The notes: generated by a model from the letters alone, not told the origin. Shown: positions 24,022-33,273, counted from the stretch's first letter. The stretch: DNA of 64,000 bases from Maricaulis sp034659015 (GCA_034659015.1 JAYEGL010000013.1:124001-188000); one strand, 5' to 3'. Numbers and translations: made by a program.

Positions 24022-25008
24022 TCAGCGCGTGTCGAAGACCTGCCGCCCCTGCCCGTCCAGAGGCTCGATGGTGAACTCCACCTCGGCCGGGTCGAGCGGC
24101 TTGTGACAGGCCGAGCAGGCCATGACGGGCTGCAGCGGCTTGCCCGTTTTCCGGTGGGAGAGCAGCAGGGGCGGGCCTTCCGGAGTGAGGTACCAGCGAT
24201 CGCCCCACACCATCAGCATCACCAGGACCGGATAATAGTCGATCCCCGCCTCGGACAGGCGATACTCGTAGCGCGGCGGGGCCTCGGAATAGAGCCGCTT
24301 GTGGATGAGCCCCATATCGATCAGCCATTGCAGCCGGTCGGCCAGGATATTGGTCGCGATCGCCGCATCCTTCTGGATCTCGTCATACTTGCGGAAACCG
24401 GTGAAGATGGAGCGCAGGATCAGGGAGGCCCAGCGATCGCCCAGCACCCGCAGGATCACGTCCAGGAGATTGTTCTCGGCGCCGGCCTCCTCGCCGCGGG
24501 GCTTGCGCCGGCGGCTGTGACGGGGTGTCACCCAGCCCATGCCCGGCCCGTGCTCCCAGGAGACGTCGCGCGCCGTGAATTCCTCGCCCGCCGACAGGCT
24601 GTACGGCACCGGGTCGATATGCCGGGCACCACAGGATTTGTGATTCAGCCGCACGATGAACTTGGCCTTGGATGCCCCCCATTTCTGCTCCCAGCGCAGC
24701 ATGGCCAGGGCGACCCAGTAGAGGTCGCGCCCCTTCTCCGTCATCACGTACTCGTAGCGCGGCGGCCGCTCGCAATAGAGCCGTTTCTCGAACAGGCCGG
24801 CCGCCACCATCTGCTTCAGCCGCTGGCTGAGCAGGGCCTTGAGCAGGCCGGTGCGCTTCTGGAAACCGTCGAAACGCCGCTCACCCAGCCAGAAGGCTTC
24901 GAGGATCAGCATCGTCGGCACATCCCCGACATCCTCCAGGGCCCGCCAGATCGAACAGCATCTGACAAGTTTCACATCACTGGGCGGCTGCGACATCATA
25001 TGGGTCAT
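24022..25008 (-). CDS. tandem (two-domain) HxlR-family transcriptional regulator
   Basis: HxlR proteins are normally about 100-150-residue winged-helix dimers. This 328-residue protein contains two full copies: about residues 18-115 (SQRLKQMVAAGLFEKRLYCERPPRYEYVMTEKG) and 178-275 (ADRLQWLIDMGLIHKRLYSEAPPRYEYRLSEAG). Each copy is followed by a cysteine/histidine patch, HKSCGARH at 123-130 and CSACHKPL at 298-305, which could bind metal or sense redox. A basic linker (RRRKPRG) joins them. It is the only regulator in the catabolic island and so the best candidate for binding the repeated AT-rich motif. The fused pair would act as an internal dimer. Confidence 0.85.
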   Translation of the reverse strand: MTHMMSQPPSDVKLVRCCSIWRALEDVGDVPTMLILEAFWLGERRFDGFQKRTGLLKALLSQRLKQMVAAGLFEKRLYCERPPRYEYVMTEKGRDLYWVALAMLRWEQKWGASKAKFIVRLNHKSCGARHIDPVPYSLSAGEEFTARDVSWEHGPGMGWVTPRHSRRRKPRGEEAGAENNLLDVILRVLGDRWASLILRSIFTGFRKYDEIQKDAAIATNILADRLQWLIDMGLIHKRLYSEAPPRYEYRLSEAGIDYYPVLVMLMVWGDRWYLTPEGPPLLLSHRKTGKPLQPVMACSACHKPLDPAEVEFTIEPLDGQGRQVFDTR

Positions 25009-25110
25009 GAGTCACTTATATATTCAAACTTACTCCGGTTGTCACAGGGCCACCGTGCGACCCTTTCGCAGTCGGAACGCCGATTGGACTTGGCAGACCG
25101 CTCAGGAATT

Positions 25111-25136
25111 GGTTTGATTAAGCAAGTTACGATAAC
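25111..25136 (+). promoter_or_regulatory. island motif copy before the acyl-CoA synthetase operon
   Basis: Core TTAAGCAAGT at 25118-25127 inside an imperfect inverted repeat bounded by GTTTG and CAAAC (25112-25140), 24-50 bp before the ATG. It lies in the divergent region between the HxlR gene and the three-gene operon. Confidence 0.45.
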
Positions 25137-25159
25137 AAACAGCATGGGGAGGAGCCGCG

Positions 25160-26833
25160 ATGACGGCCAGTTCGCGAGACGACCGCCACCGCCAATACCG
25201 TGACAGGGGCTGGTGGAGCGATGCCACGCTGCACGGCACCTTCGACGCCGCCGCGGATGCGGTGCCGGCGCAAACCGCGATCATCGACCCGCCAGACTGT
25301 GAAACCCTGATCGGCCGGGCCGCCGCCCGGATGAGCTATCGCGATATCTACAACGCGTCGCACAATCTGGCGGCCCGCCTTGCCGAGGCCCGGATCGGCC
25401 GCGGCGACGCCGTGCTGGTCCAGCTGCCCAACACGGTCGAACTTTCGGTTCTCTATCTGGCCCTCTCCCGGCTCGGCGCCATCATCAGCCCGGTCCCGAT
25501 GCAGTACGGGCGGCACGAGATCGCCCATGCCTTCCGGGAGCTGGGTGCGAAGACGTTCGTCGGAATCGGCCGCTTCAAGGGCGAAGCCGCCGCCGCAGGC
25601 ATGGCGGCCGCCCTGCCCGACGATGCGCGCGCCTTTGCCTTCGGTCCGGGCAGCGATGCTCTGGAGACGCTGGAGATCGACACCGACGAGCCGCGCAAGC
25701 TGATGCCCTCTGCCGGCGAGGCGGACGACATCTTCACCGTGTGCTGGACATCGGGCACGACGGGAACGCCGAAGGGCGTGCCGCGCACCCATAATCACTG
25801 GTTTTCCCAGGTTATCGCGATCGAGGACGCCGTGCCGCTGGACAACGGCTCGGTGATGCTCAACCCCTTCCCGATGACCAATATGGCGGCCCTGTCGGGC
25901 TTCTTTTTCTACTGGCCGCGGATCAACGCGACGCTGGTGCTGCACCACCCGTTCGACCTGCCGTCCTTCCTCGGCCAGCTGACCGGCGAGGGGGTGGCAT
26001 ACACGATCGCCCCGCCGGCCGTGCTGAACATGTTCCTTCAGAACACCGACCTGCACGACAAGGTCGACCTGTCGGCCGTGAAATACATCGCCTCGGGCAG
26101 CGCGCCGCTGGACCCGTGGATGGTGAAGGGATTCCGCGACAAGTTCGGGATCGAGATTATCAACTTCTTCGGTTCCAACGAAGGCATCGGCCTTTGCGGC
26201 GGCCCGACAGAAGTGCCCGACCCGGAACAGCGCGCCACGCTCTTCCCCCGCTTCGGCCGCGAGGGCATCGAATGGAACAATCGTTTCGGCCAGCGCTTCG
26301 AGACCAAGATCGTCGACTGGAACAATGACGACCGCGAGATCCTGGAGCCCGGCGTGCCCGGCGAAATGCTCATCCGCGGCCCCAACGTGTTCGACGGCTA
26401 TCTCAACGATGCCGGCGAGGACGTGTTCGACGGTGACGGCTATTTCCGCACCGGCGATCTGTTCGAAATCGCCGGCGAGGGCGATCTGGAGCGCTATTAC
26501 CGCTTCAAGGGGCGACGCAAGGAACTGATCATCCGCGGCGGGATGAATATTTCGCCGGAAGAGCTGGACGGTCTGATCACGGCGCATCCCAAGATCCGCG
26601 AAGCGGCCGTATGCGGCTATCCCGATCCGGTCATGGGCGAGAAGGTGTGCCTGTTTGCCGTCGTCATGCCGGGCGAGACCCTGACCCTGAAGGACGTCAC
26701 CGAATTCCTGGAGAATGAGGGCGTGGCCAAGTTCAAATGGCCGGAGCGCCTCGAGCTTATCGACGCCCTGCCGCGCAATCCGCTGAACAAGGTGGTCCGT
26801 TCCGAACTGCGTGAAAAGCTGGAGCCGGCATGA
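25160..26833 (+). CDS. acyl-CoA synthetase (AMP-forming)
   Basis: A 557-residue ANL-superfamily ligase that activates a carboxylic acid to its CoA ester through an acyl-adenylate. It has the P-loop VCWTSGTTGTPKGVPRTH, motif FFGSNEGIGLCGG, FRTGDLFEI, and the hinge and C-terminal lysine region KGRRKELIIRGGMNISPEEL and NPLNKVVRSELR. The ATG has GGAGGAG upstream. It is the first gene of an ATGA-coupled operon: ligase, thiolase, second ligase. The acid substrate is unknown; closest in feel to 2,3-dihydroxybenzoate-AMP-ligase or cyclohexanecarboxylate-CoA ligase relatives. Confidence 0.9.
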   Translation: MTASSRDDRHRQYRDRGWWSDATLHGTFDAAADAVPAQTAIIDPPDCETLIGRAAARMSYRDIYNASHNLAARLAEARIGRGDAVLVQLPNTVELSVLYLALSRLGAIISPVPMQYGRHEIAHAFRELGAKTFVGIGRFKGEAAAAGMAAALPDDARAFAFGPGSDALETLEIDTDEPRKLMPSAGEADDIFTVCWTSGTTGTPKGVPRTHNHWFSQVIAIEDAVPLDNGSVMLNPFPMTNMAALSGFFFYWPRINATLVLHHPFDLPSFLGQLTGEGVAYTIAPPAVLNMFLQNTDLHDKVDLSAVKYIASGSAPLDPWMVKGFRDKFGIEIINFFGSNEGIGLCGGPTEVPDPEQRATLFPRFGREGIEWNNRFGQRFETKIVDWNNDDREILEPGVPGEMLIRGPNVFDGYLNDAGEDVFDGDGYFRTGDLFEIAGEGDLERYYRFKGRRKELIIRGGMNISPEELDGLITAHPKIREAAVCGYPDPVMGEKVCLFAVVMPGETLTLKDVTEFLENEGVAKFKWPERLELIDALPRNPLNKVVRSELREKLEPA

Positions 26834-28074
26834 CGCGTCTTTGCATTGCCGGTTCCGCGATGACGGCCATGGGCAAGCGGCCCGAGAGCAGCGTGAAGTC
26901 CATGACCGCCGAAGCTGTCGCCGCCGCCCTGGCCGATGCCGGGATCGGCGCGGAGCGGATCGAGGCGGCCTGGTTTTCCAATACCCGCCAACCCATGCTG
27001 GAGGGGCAGAACACCATCCGTGGCCAGATCGCCCTGCGCGAGGCCGGCATCGAGGGCATCCCGATCGCCAATATCGAGAACGCCTGTGCCAGCGGCTCGA
27101 CGGCGCTTCTGCAGGCCGCCACGGCCATCCAGGCCGGCCTGTACGAAACGGTGCTCGTGGTCGGGGCGGAAAAGATGTTCTTCCCGGACCGTCCCGAGGC
27201 CGTCGCCGCCGCGTTCAAGGGCGGAACGGATATCCACCGGATCGACGAGATCCATGCGGACGTGTCCGCCCTGGCCGCCGATATCATCCCCGAAGGATTG
27301 CGGGACGCCGGCGCACAGACGCGAAGCTTCTTCATGGACAGCTATGCCGCGCTGGCCCGGCTGCACATGAAAACCTTCGGCACGACCCAGGCCCAGCTGG
27401 CCGCCGTCGCCGCCAAGAACCACGATCATTCGGCCCTCAATCCGCTGGCCCAGTACCGCAAGCCGATGAGCGTCGAGGCCGTGCTGGCCGACCCGCTGAT
27501 TGTCTGGCCGCTGACCCGCGCCATGTGCGCTCCGATCAGCGACGGCGCGTCGGCCATCGTCCTGAGTGCGGAAACCGCCCTGTCCGGTGAGGCCCGAAAA
27601 CGTGCCGTGACCCTGCGCGGCCAGGCCCTGCTGAGCGCAACCACGCGCGAGGCGGCCGACTTCACACATCATATCGGGGCCCGCACGGCACGCCGCGCCT
27701 ACGAGATCGCCGGGATAGACCCGGCCGATATCGACGTGGCGGAAGTCCATGACGCAACCGCCTATGCAGAAGTCCAGCAGGTGGAAAACCTCGGCCTCTG
27801 CCCGGTCGGCGAAGGCGGTGCCTATGCCGAAGCCGGCCATACGCGGCTGGGTGGCCGCACCCCGGTGAATCCCTCCGGTGGGCTTGTCTCGAAAGGGCAT
27901 CCCGTCGGTGCCACCGGCCTGGCGCAGATCCACGAGCTCGTCACGCATCTGCGCGGCGAGGCGGGATCGCGCCAGGTCGAGGGCGCGCGGATCGCGGTGG
28001 CGGAAAACGGCGGCGGTTTTCTCGGTGTCGAGGAAGGCGCCACCGTCGTCTCCGTGCTGGAGGCGCCGGCATGA
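26830..28074 (+). CDS. thiolase family protein
   Basis: A 414-residue thiolase-fold protein with nucleophile Cys in NIENACASGSTALLQAA, the motif EVHDATAYAEV, and the His loop NPSGGLVSKGHPVGATGLAQIHEL. The C-terminus has AVAENGGGFLGVEEG. It resembles the SCP-x-like or non-decarboxylating thiolases in catabolic clusters. It overlaps the preceding and following ligase genes by 4 bp each, so the three products are probably made together and act in one short activation/cleavage sequence. Confidence 0.85.
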   Translation: MTRLCIAGSAMTAMGKRPESSVKSMTAEAVAAALADAGIGAERIEAAWFSNTRQPMLEGQNTIRGQIALREAGIEGIPIANIENACASGSTALLQAATAIQAGLYETVLVVGAEKMFFPDRPEAVAAAFKGGTDIHRIDEIHADVSALAADIIPEGLRDAGAQTRSFFMDSYAALARLHMKTFGTTQAQLAAVAAKNHDHSALNPLAQYRKPMSVEAVLADPLIVWPLTRAMCAPISDGASAIVLSAETALSGEARKRAVTLRGQALLSATTREAADFTHHIGARTARRAYEIAGIDPADIDVAEVHDATAYAEVQQVENLGLCPVGEGGAYAEAGHTRLGGRTPVNPSGGLVSKGHPVGATGLAQIHELVTHLRGEAGSRQVEGARIAVAENGGGFLGVEEGATVVSVLEAPA

Positions 28075-29543
28075 CACCTGTTGCCCTGCGCTTTCTCGAC
28101 CAGGCCGGCCGCACACCCGATACCGTCGCCGCGATCGACGATCGCGGCACCATGCCGACCTACGCGACACTGTCGCAACGCGCGCGCGGTCTTGCAGCGG
28201 GGCTGCAGGCGCGCCTGGGCCCCGAGCCCGGCCGGATCGTGGCGGTCGCGGCAAAGAACCACGCCGAACATCTCGTCGCCCTGCTCGGCATATTCCTCTC
28301 CGGGCAAACCTGGCTGCCGCTCAATCCGCGCAGCGCCCGGGCCATGAATGACGGTATCGTCGAGCGCCTCTCGCCGGCGCTGATCCTGTGCGATACGGAT
28401 TGCGAAACCTGCGTGAGCACGGATGCGGAAACGCTCTGGTTCGAGGCCGGAAGCCCCATCGGCCTGAATGCGATCTCGGCGGATGCCGGCTTGTGGCAGA
28501 CGCCGGACCTGCCCGAAGACCATGTGATGAGCGTCAAGCTGACCGGGGGCACGACCGGGACGCCCAAGGCTGTGGCCCAGACACAGCGCATGATTGCCAC
28601 CGTGGTGGACGATCTGATCGACGTCTTCGGCATCGGGCCGGACGACACAAACCTCGCCGTCGCGCCGCTCTCGCACGGCGCCTTCCACCTCCTCTTCCCG
28701 CTTCTCGCGACGGGCGGACGGCAGGTCATCCTCTCCAGCGCCGATCCGGCACATGTGCTCGACGCGATGGAACAGCACGATGTGACGCTCACCTTCATGC
28801 CGCCCACGCTGATCGGCAAGCTGACCGCCAGCGGGCTGGCAAGACCGGAGCGCTTCCCGCGCCTGCGCAACCTGATCTATTCGGCTGCGCCCATGCCGCC
28901 GGCCCAGATCGAGAAGGCCTGTGCCGCGTTCGGACCGCGTATCGGCGTTCTCTACGGCCAGGTCGAGGCGCCGATGACCATCACCGCCATGACCGCCCGC
29001 GACATGCAGGAGCAGGGGAAACCGGAAAGCGTGGGACGGCCCTGCCCGTCGACCGAGGTCCGGATCGGCGATCCGGACGCGGACGGGACCGGCGCGATCC
29101 TCGCCCGCGGGCCGCTCGTCGCCGAGCGTTATCTGACCGGCGAGGACCTGCCCAGGGTGGACGGTTGGCTGGACACCGGAGACCGGGGCTTTCTCGACCC
29201 GGACGGCTATCTCCACATTCGCGGCCGCGCCCGGGAGATGCTGATCACCGGCGGCTTCAACATCTATCCGGTCGAAGTCGAACGTGTTCTTGCCGCGCTG
29301 GAAGGCGTGCAGGATGTCTGCGTGTTCGGCGTCGCAGATGCCTACTGGGGCGAACGTGTGGAGGCCGCAGTCGTGGCCGATGCCGGCCTCACCGACGAAG
29401 CGCTTGCCGCTGCCGTGCGGGAGGCCATCGGACCGGTCGCCGTGCCCAAACGCTGGCATCGCACCGATTCCCTGCCACGCAATGCGGTCGGCAAGACTGT
29501 CCGGCGGGAGGTTGCCGCCCGCTTCAGCGACGAAGCGGCGTGA
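28071..29543 (+). CDS. second acyl-CoA synthetase (AMP-forming)
   Basis: A 490-residue ANL ligase with P-loop VKLTGGTTGTPKAVAQTQ, GVLYGQVEAPMTITA, WLDTGDRGFLDPDGYLHIRGR, MLITGGFNIYPVEVE and the C-terminal lysine region RNAVGKTVRREV. It is shorter and only distantly like the ligase at 25160, so it probably activates a different intermediate. The last 20 bp overlap the convergent thioesterase gene. Confidence 0.9.
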   Translation: MTPVALRFLDQAGRTPDTVAAIDDRGTMPTYATLSQRARGLAAGLQARLGPEPGRIVAVAAKNHAEHLVALLGIFLSGQTWLPLNPRSARAMNDGIVERLSPALILCDTDCETCVSTDAETLWFEAGSPIGLNAISADAGLWQTPDLPEDHVMSVKLTGGTTGTPKAVAQTQRMIATVVDDLIDVFGIGPDDTNLAVAPLSHGAFHLLFPLLATGGRQVILSSADPAHVLDAMEQHDVTLTFMPPTLIGKLTASGLARPERFPRLRNLIYSAAPMPPAQIEKACAAFGPRIGVLYGQVEAPMTITAMTARDMQEQGKPESVGRPCPSTEVRIGDPDADGTGAILARGPLVAERYLTGEDLPRVDGWLDTGDRGFLDPDGYLHIRGRAREMLITGGFNIYPVEVERVLAALEGVQDVCVFGVADAYWGERVEAAVVADAGLTDEALAAAVREAIGPVAVPKRWHRTDSLPRNAVGKTVRREVAARFSDEAA

Positions 29544-29979
29544 TCATCATGCTCGCCGAGGCGCGGGCATGAATGCGGTCCTCACCGGACATCACCGTGC
29601 ACTCGGCCACGGCCATGCGCCGCCCCTTGTGCACGATCCGGGCTTCCACGGCGAGCCGTTCGACGCCCACCGGGGCGGCCTTGAGATAGCGGATCTGCAG
29701 ATCCGTGGTCGCAAAACGCTCGTCCGGTCCCAGCAGGGACAACAGCGCGCACCCCGTCGCCGCATCGCACAGACCGGCCATCACACCGCCATGCACGCCG
29801 GCCATCAGGTTGGCGTGACGATCCGACACCGGGCAGACCAGGCGCGCTTCGCCCGGCGAGAAGCTGTCGACCTCGAAACCGATCAGGCCGGCAAAGCCGG
29901 GAGCCAGCCCCTCGGCCTTCCAGCGGCGCAGGATCTCCGCGCCGTCGACACCGTCCAGGTCGGCAAGGTCGAGGCTCAT
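29524..29979 (-). CDS. PaaI-like hotdog-fold thioesterase
   Basis: A 151-residue hotdog protein with the PaaI/YigI-type signature NLMAGVHGGVMAGLCDAATGCALLS. Such enzymes hydrolyse aromatic or stalled acyl-CoAs to free CoA. I chose the ATG at 29979 (MSLDLADLDG); the frame continuing to 30591 lies antisense inside the aldehyde dehydrogenase. The start overlaps the dehydrogenase stop by 4 bp, so the two are co-transcribed. Confidence 0.87.
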   Translation of the reverse strand: MSLDLADLDGVDGAEILRRWKAEGLAPGFAGLIGFEVDSFSPGEARLVCPVSDRHANLMAGVHGGVMAGLCDAATGCALLSLLGPDERFATTDLQIRYLKAAPVGVERLAVEARIVHKGRRMAVAECTVMSGEDRIHARASASMMITPLRR

Positions 29980-31691
29980 TCCGCCGCCTCCGCAGGGACC
30001 GGCTCGCGGAACTGAACGATGCGGAAACGCTGGGCCACAAAAGCCAGATCGGCCAGGCAGGCATTGCCCGCCGGATTGAGCCCGGTCACGTGATAGTCCG
30101 AATAGGCCGCCGCGAAGTTGATCGGCATGCGCTGGTCCATATTGATCCACAGCGACGCGCCGGCATCGGTGAAGGCATCCTGTGCCGCCTCGATGAAGGC
30201 GCGATCCGCGGAATAGAGATAGGAGGAAATCGCACCGCGCTCCTGTGCCAGCCGGGCGGCATGTTCCAGCGCCGCATCGCGATCCGGTTCCCGGATGAGG
30301 AAGCAGACCGGCGCGAAGATTTCCTCGCCGAACAGGTCTTCCTGGCCGGCATCGACCTCGACGACCAGGGGCGTCGCGGTCTGCGCCTCGGGAAAGTCGG
30401 GATGTTCGTAGGGCCGCGACTCGAGGACGACCCGGCCGCCCGCCGCGACGACCTTGTCCTTCACCTCCTCGAGCAGTTCGAGCGAGCGGTGCGCCTGGAC
30501 GGCGCCGCACAGGCCGGCTGCGCGTTTGGGATCTTCCGTCCGTGCCGCGATCGTGCTGGCGAGCATCTCGCCGAATTTCTCGAAGCTCCAATGCCCGCTA
30601 TCGGCCAGATCGACCCCGCCTGCGGGGATGTGGACATTCTGCGGACTGGTGCACATCTGGGCGGAGAAACCGCAGAAGCCGTTGGCCAGCCCGCCAATGG
30701 CGCCGTCCGGATCCGCGAGGGATTCAACGACGACGCCATTGCAGCCGGCGGTCTCGGTATAGACGAGCCGGTCGCGGCAATTCTGTTCGATCCACAAGCC
30801 GAAGCGCTGGCTGCCAGTATAGTCGACGATGGCGCAGTCCGGGTGCTCCAGCAGGGTGATGGTGATCGGGTCGTCGCGCTCGTCCGCGGCCATCGTGACC
30901 ATGTTCGGGTCCAGCCCCGTTTCGGCGAGGACTTCGCGCATGCGCTTGACCGCCATCGCGACCGGAAGAATGCCGTTCGGGTGGGGTTTCAGGATGACCG
31001 GATTGCCGGTCATCAGATTGGCGAAGATCGCCGGATAGGCATTCCACAGCGGGAAGGTCGCACAGCACACCACCACGGCCACGCCGCGGCCGCGCAGGCG
31101 ATAGGACTTGTCCAGCGTGACGATGCCGGTCCGCCCGAAGGATTTGCGCCAGGTCGCGTTCGGCACGACGTCGTCCAGCGCCTTATAGGCATAGACCAGC
31201 GCCTCGATCCCGCGGTCGAGCGCATTGGCCCCGCTGCCCGAGAATGCCATGAGATAGGCTTGCCCGGCGGTGTGCATCGTTGCGTGAGCATTGGCAAAAG
31301 CCTGCTCTTCCATGGCAAAGGCGAGCTCGAAGCAGATGCCGGCGCGCTCCTCCGGTGTCAGGCCCTGCCAGCCCTGCATCGCCGTCCGCGCCGCGGAGAA
31401 TAGCGCATCCGGATCGACACGCGGATAGTCCACGCCCAGCGGCTGGCCGGTATAGGGCGACACCTCGTGTCCGACACGGCCGGTTTCGCCGGGCTGGTCG
31501 AGTTCGAACGGCTTGCCGAGCAGGGCCTCGAACCGTGCCTTGCCTTCTTCGGGCCGTCCCGGTGCGTGCAGCTTGCCGCTGGGCGATTCAACGAAAGGGC
31601 TCCAGTAGGCGCGCGTCGCGCAGGCTTCCAGCCCGGCGGCGAGATGGTCCTTGTGACGTTCATAGAGCGCCTGGGCGGGGGCAGAAGTCAT
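29976..31691 (-). CDS. PaaN-like aldehyde dehydrogenase
   Basis: A 571-residue aldehyde dehydrogenase-fold protein like the short PaaN (PaaN2) type. It has VVVCCATFPLWNAYPAIFANLMTG, NPVILKPHPNGILPVA, IVDYTGSQRFG, and the catalytic cysteine region in CGFSAQMCTSPQNVHIP. The enoyl-CoA-hydratase domain of full PaaZ is absent. It oxidises an aldehyde, likely a CoA-linked or hydrophobic one. The ATG at 31691 (MTSAPAQAL) has AAGGAT upstream; the longer frame to 31763 covers the operator palindrome. No phenylacetate ring-oxygenation genes (paaABCDE) are nearby, so a role in phenylacetate breakdown is not supported. Confidence 0.85.
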   Translation of the reverse strand: MTSAPAQALYERHKDHLAAGLEACATRAYWSPFVESPSGKLHAPGRPEEGKARFEALLGKPFELDQPGETGRVGHEVSPYTGQPLGVDYPRVDPDALFSAARTAMQGWQGLTPEERAGICFELAFAMEEQAFANAHATMHTAGQAYLMAFSGSGANALDRGIEALVYAYKALDDVVPNATWRKSFGRTGIVTLDKSYRLRGRGVAVVVCCATFPLWNAYPAIFANLMTGNPVILKPHPNGILPVAMAVKRMREVLAETGLDPNMVTMAADERDDPITITLLEHPDCAIVDYTGSQRFGLWIEQNCRDRLVYTETAGCNGVVVESLADPDGAIGGLANGFCGFSAQMCTSPQNVHIPAGGVDLADSGHWSFEKFGEMLASTIAARTEDPKRAAGLCGAVQAHRSLELLEEVKDKVVAAGGRVVLESRPYEHPDFPEAQTATPLVVEVDAGQEDLFGEEIFAPVCFLIREPDRDAALEHAARLAQERGAISSYLYSADRAFIEAAQDAFTDAGASLWINMDQRMPINFAAAYSDYHVTGLNPAGNACLADLAFVAQRFRIVQFREPVPAEAAE

Positions 31692-31752
31692 CGCGGGGAT
31701 CCTTGCGGCTGGACAATGGCGCGGCCGGCGGGCCGGCCTTTCGAAGTAAGTA

Positions 31753-31772
31753 TTATTGTGCAAGCAACATAA
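31753..31772. promoter_or_regulatory. imperfect palindrome/island motif in a divergent promoter
   Basis: TTATTGTGCAAGCAACATAA is a 20-bp imperfect palindrome (TTAT-N2-TGC and GCA-N2-ATAA arms) that contains the island core TTGTGCAAGC. It lies between the divergent aldehyde dehydrogenase and SDR operons, where one operator could control both. Confidence 0.5.
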
Positions 31773-31846
31773 ACGGTCCAGAATGCATCACGCAAGCCGC
31801 CGGGCACACAGGCCCGCCGCCCCGACAACACTGCAGGAGTGAGCCC

Positions 31847-32788
31847 TTGTCCGACCTTGTTAAATTCATCAATTTCTACGGCCGTTTCCTGATCCCCTTT
31901 TCGTCCATCGGTTACCGTCTGCGCAGGCTGGGGGAGCCGGGGCGGCATGACGGGCTGGATGGCAAGACCATACTGGTGACGGGCGCCACCGGGGGCATCG
32001 GCCGCGCCATAGCCCTGCTTGCCGCACAGCAGGGCGCGCGCGTCATCGCGGTCGGCCGCAAGGCCGACATTCTCGCGGCCATGGCGGCGGAAGCCGGACC
32101 GGCCCGCGGCGAGATCCTGGCGACACAATGCGATCTGAGTCTCGCGGGCGAGACCCGTGAACTGGTTGAGCACCTGCACCAAAGCGGGGAGCGCATCGAC
32201 GGCATCGTCAACAATGTCGGTATCCTCAATCACGCCTACGCGGAGACCGCCGAAGGCGTTGACGCCATGTACGCCGTGAACATCCTCAACCCCTACATCA
32301 TGACCGAGGGGCTGAAGGCGGCGAACTGCCTCACGGAGCAGGCCACGATCGTCAACATGGCCTCCGGCGGACTCTACAATGCGCCTCAGAACCTGACCTT
32401 CATGGAGCAGGAGGCGGAGGGCTATAACGGTTTTGCGGCTTACGCCACGCACAAGCGGGCGCAGATCGTCCTCTCCGACCACTGGACAGAGCAGCACCCG
32501 GGATTGCGGGCCTACACCATGCACCCCGGCTGGGTGGAAACGGACGGCGTGCGGCGAAGCCTGCCGCGTTTCTACAAGGTGCTGCGCAGCGTGTTGCGCA
32601 CGCCCGAACAGGGGGCCGACACGGCCCTCTGGCTGATCGCCGACCGGCCCGAGCCGGAGACCGGCGCGCTGTGGTTCGACCGCAAACCGCGGTCTGCCCA
32701 CGCCTACAAGCGCACCCGGACACCCCTCGCTCCGGCTGCAGATATTCTCGACAAGCTCAAACGCGATGCCGGAAAGGATCCGCAATGA
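31847..32788 (+). CDS. short-chain dehydrogenase/reductase
   Basis: A 313-residue SDR with a 36-residue N-terminal extension (MSDLVKFINFYGRFLIPF), then the Rossmann motif VTGATGGIGRAIALLA, CDLS, VNNVGIL, VNMASGG and YATHKRAQ in place of the usual YxxxK. I place the start at a TTG (31847) because AGGAG lies 7 bp upstream and the family usually begins there; the frame extends further upstream without support. It resembles SDRs next to lipid-like catabolic genes in marine bacteria. The next gene overlaps by 4 bp. Confidence 0.8.
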   Translation: MSDLVKFINFYGRFLIPFSSIGYRLRRLGEPGRHDGLDGKTILVTGATGGIGRAIALLAAQQGARVIAVGRKADILAAMAAEAGPARGEILATQCDLSLAGETRELVEHLHQSGERIDGIVNNVGILNHAYAETAEGVDAMYAVNILNPYIMTEGLKAANCLTEQATIVNMASGGLYNAPQNLTFMEQEAEGYNGFAAYATHKRAQIVLSDHWTEQHPGLRAYTMHPGWVETDGVRRSLPRFYKVLRSVLRTPEQGADTALWLIADRPEPETGALWFDRKPRSAHAYKRTRTPLAPAADILDKLKRDAGKDPQ

Positions 32789-33216
32789 CCAAGCTCGACC
32801 GCTTTCTCGCCCTGATCGACGACTGGAAGCGCGGCGATCTCGACGCCGTTGCCGCACGCCTGCACCCCGACGTGGTCTGGCACTTCTCCGCCACCACGAA
32901 ACCGCCGGCCCGCGGCCGCGAGGAATCGATCGCCTTCCTGAAAGTGTATGGCAGCGTGTGCACGACGAGCCGCCTGCGCCTGTTCAGCCACGCCGAGACC
33001 GAAAACCGCCTGTTCTACGAGGCAACCGAGGATTTCGACACACCCGAAGGCCGGCACGTGCTCGTTCCTTATGCCGGCATTCTCGATTTCCAGGATGATC
33101 TCATCATCGGCTGGCGGGACTATTTCGACCGCCAGCTGATCGACAACCAGGTCGCAGGGGAAGGCGAACTGCCGGACTACTGCCGCGACCTGATCGAACG
33201 GCCCACCGTCACCTGA
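32785..33216 (+). CDS. SnoaL-like / limonene-epoxide-hydrolase-fold protein
   Basis: A 143-residue NTF2-like cone-fold protein (MTKLDRFLALIDDWKRGDLDAV, RLHPDVVWHFSATTKPPARG, DFFD-like GWRDYFDRQ). The arrangement WR-DYFD with an upstream acidic/His set is typical of limonene-1,2-epoxide hydrolase and SnoaL-like enzymes acting on small terpenoids or polyketides. It is translationally coupled to the SDR. This weakly supports a terpenoid-type substrate. Confidence 0.75.
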   Translation: MTKLDRFLALIDDWKRGDLDAVAARLHPDVVWHFSATTKPPARGREESIAFLKVYGSVCTTSRLRLFSHAETENRLFYEATEDFDTPEGRHVLVPYAGILDFQDDLIIGWRDYFDRQLIDNQVAGEGELPDYCRDLIERPTVT

Positions 33217-33220
33217 CACA

Positions 33221-33254
33221 AAAAAGCCCCCGGCGCCAAGCGCCGGGGGTTTTC
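33221..33254. terminator. bidirectional Rho-independent terminator
   Basis: A 10-bp perfect stem, CCCCCGGCGC with GCGCCGGGGG and loop CAA. An A-run flanks it on the left and TTTT on the right, so it can serve both the SnoaL-like gene and the convergent receptor gene. Confidence 0.9.
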
Positions 33255-33273
33255 GTCTGGCCTGTCACTGACG

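Noticed and set aside
31280..31846. N-terminal 189-codon extension of the SDR gene
   Set aside because: It is antisense to the aldehyde dehydrogenase start and covers the palindromic operator; AGGAG before the TTG at 31847 gives a better start.
29976..33216. Phenylacetate (paa) degradation cluster
   Set aside because: A PaaN-like dehydrogenase and a PaaI-like thioesterase are present, but the ring epoxidase (paaABCDE), paaG, paaJ and paaK-type core genes are not. The names reflect family resemblance only.
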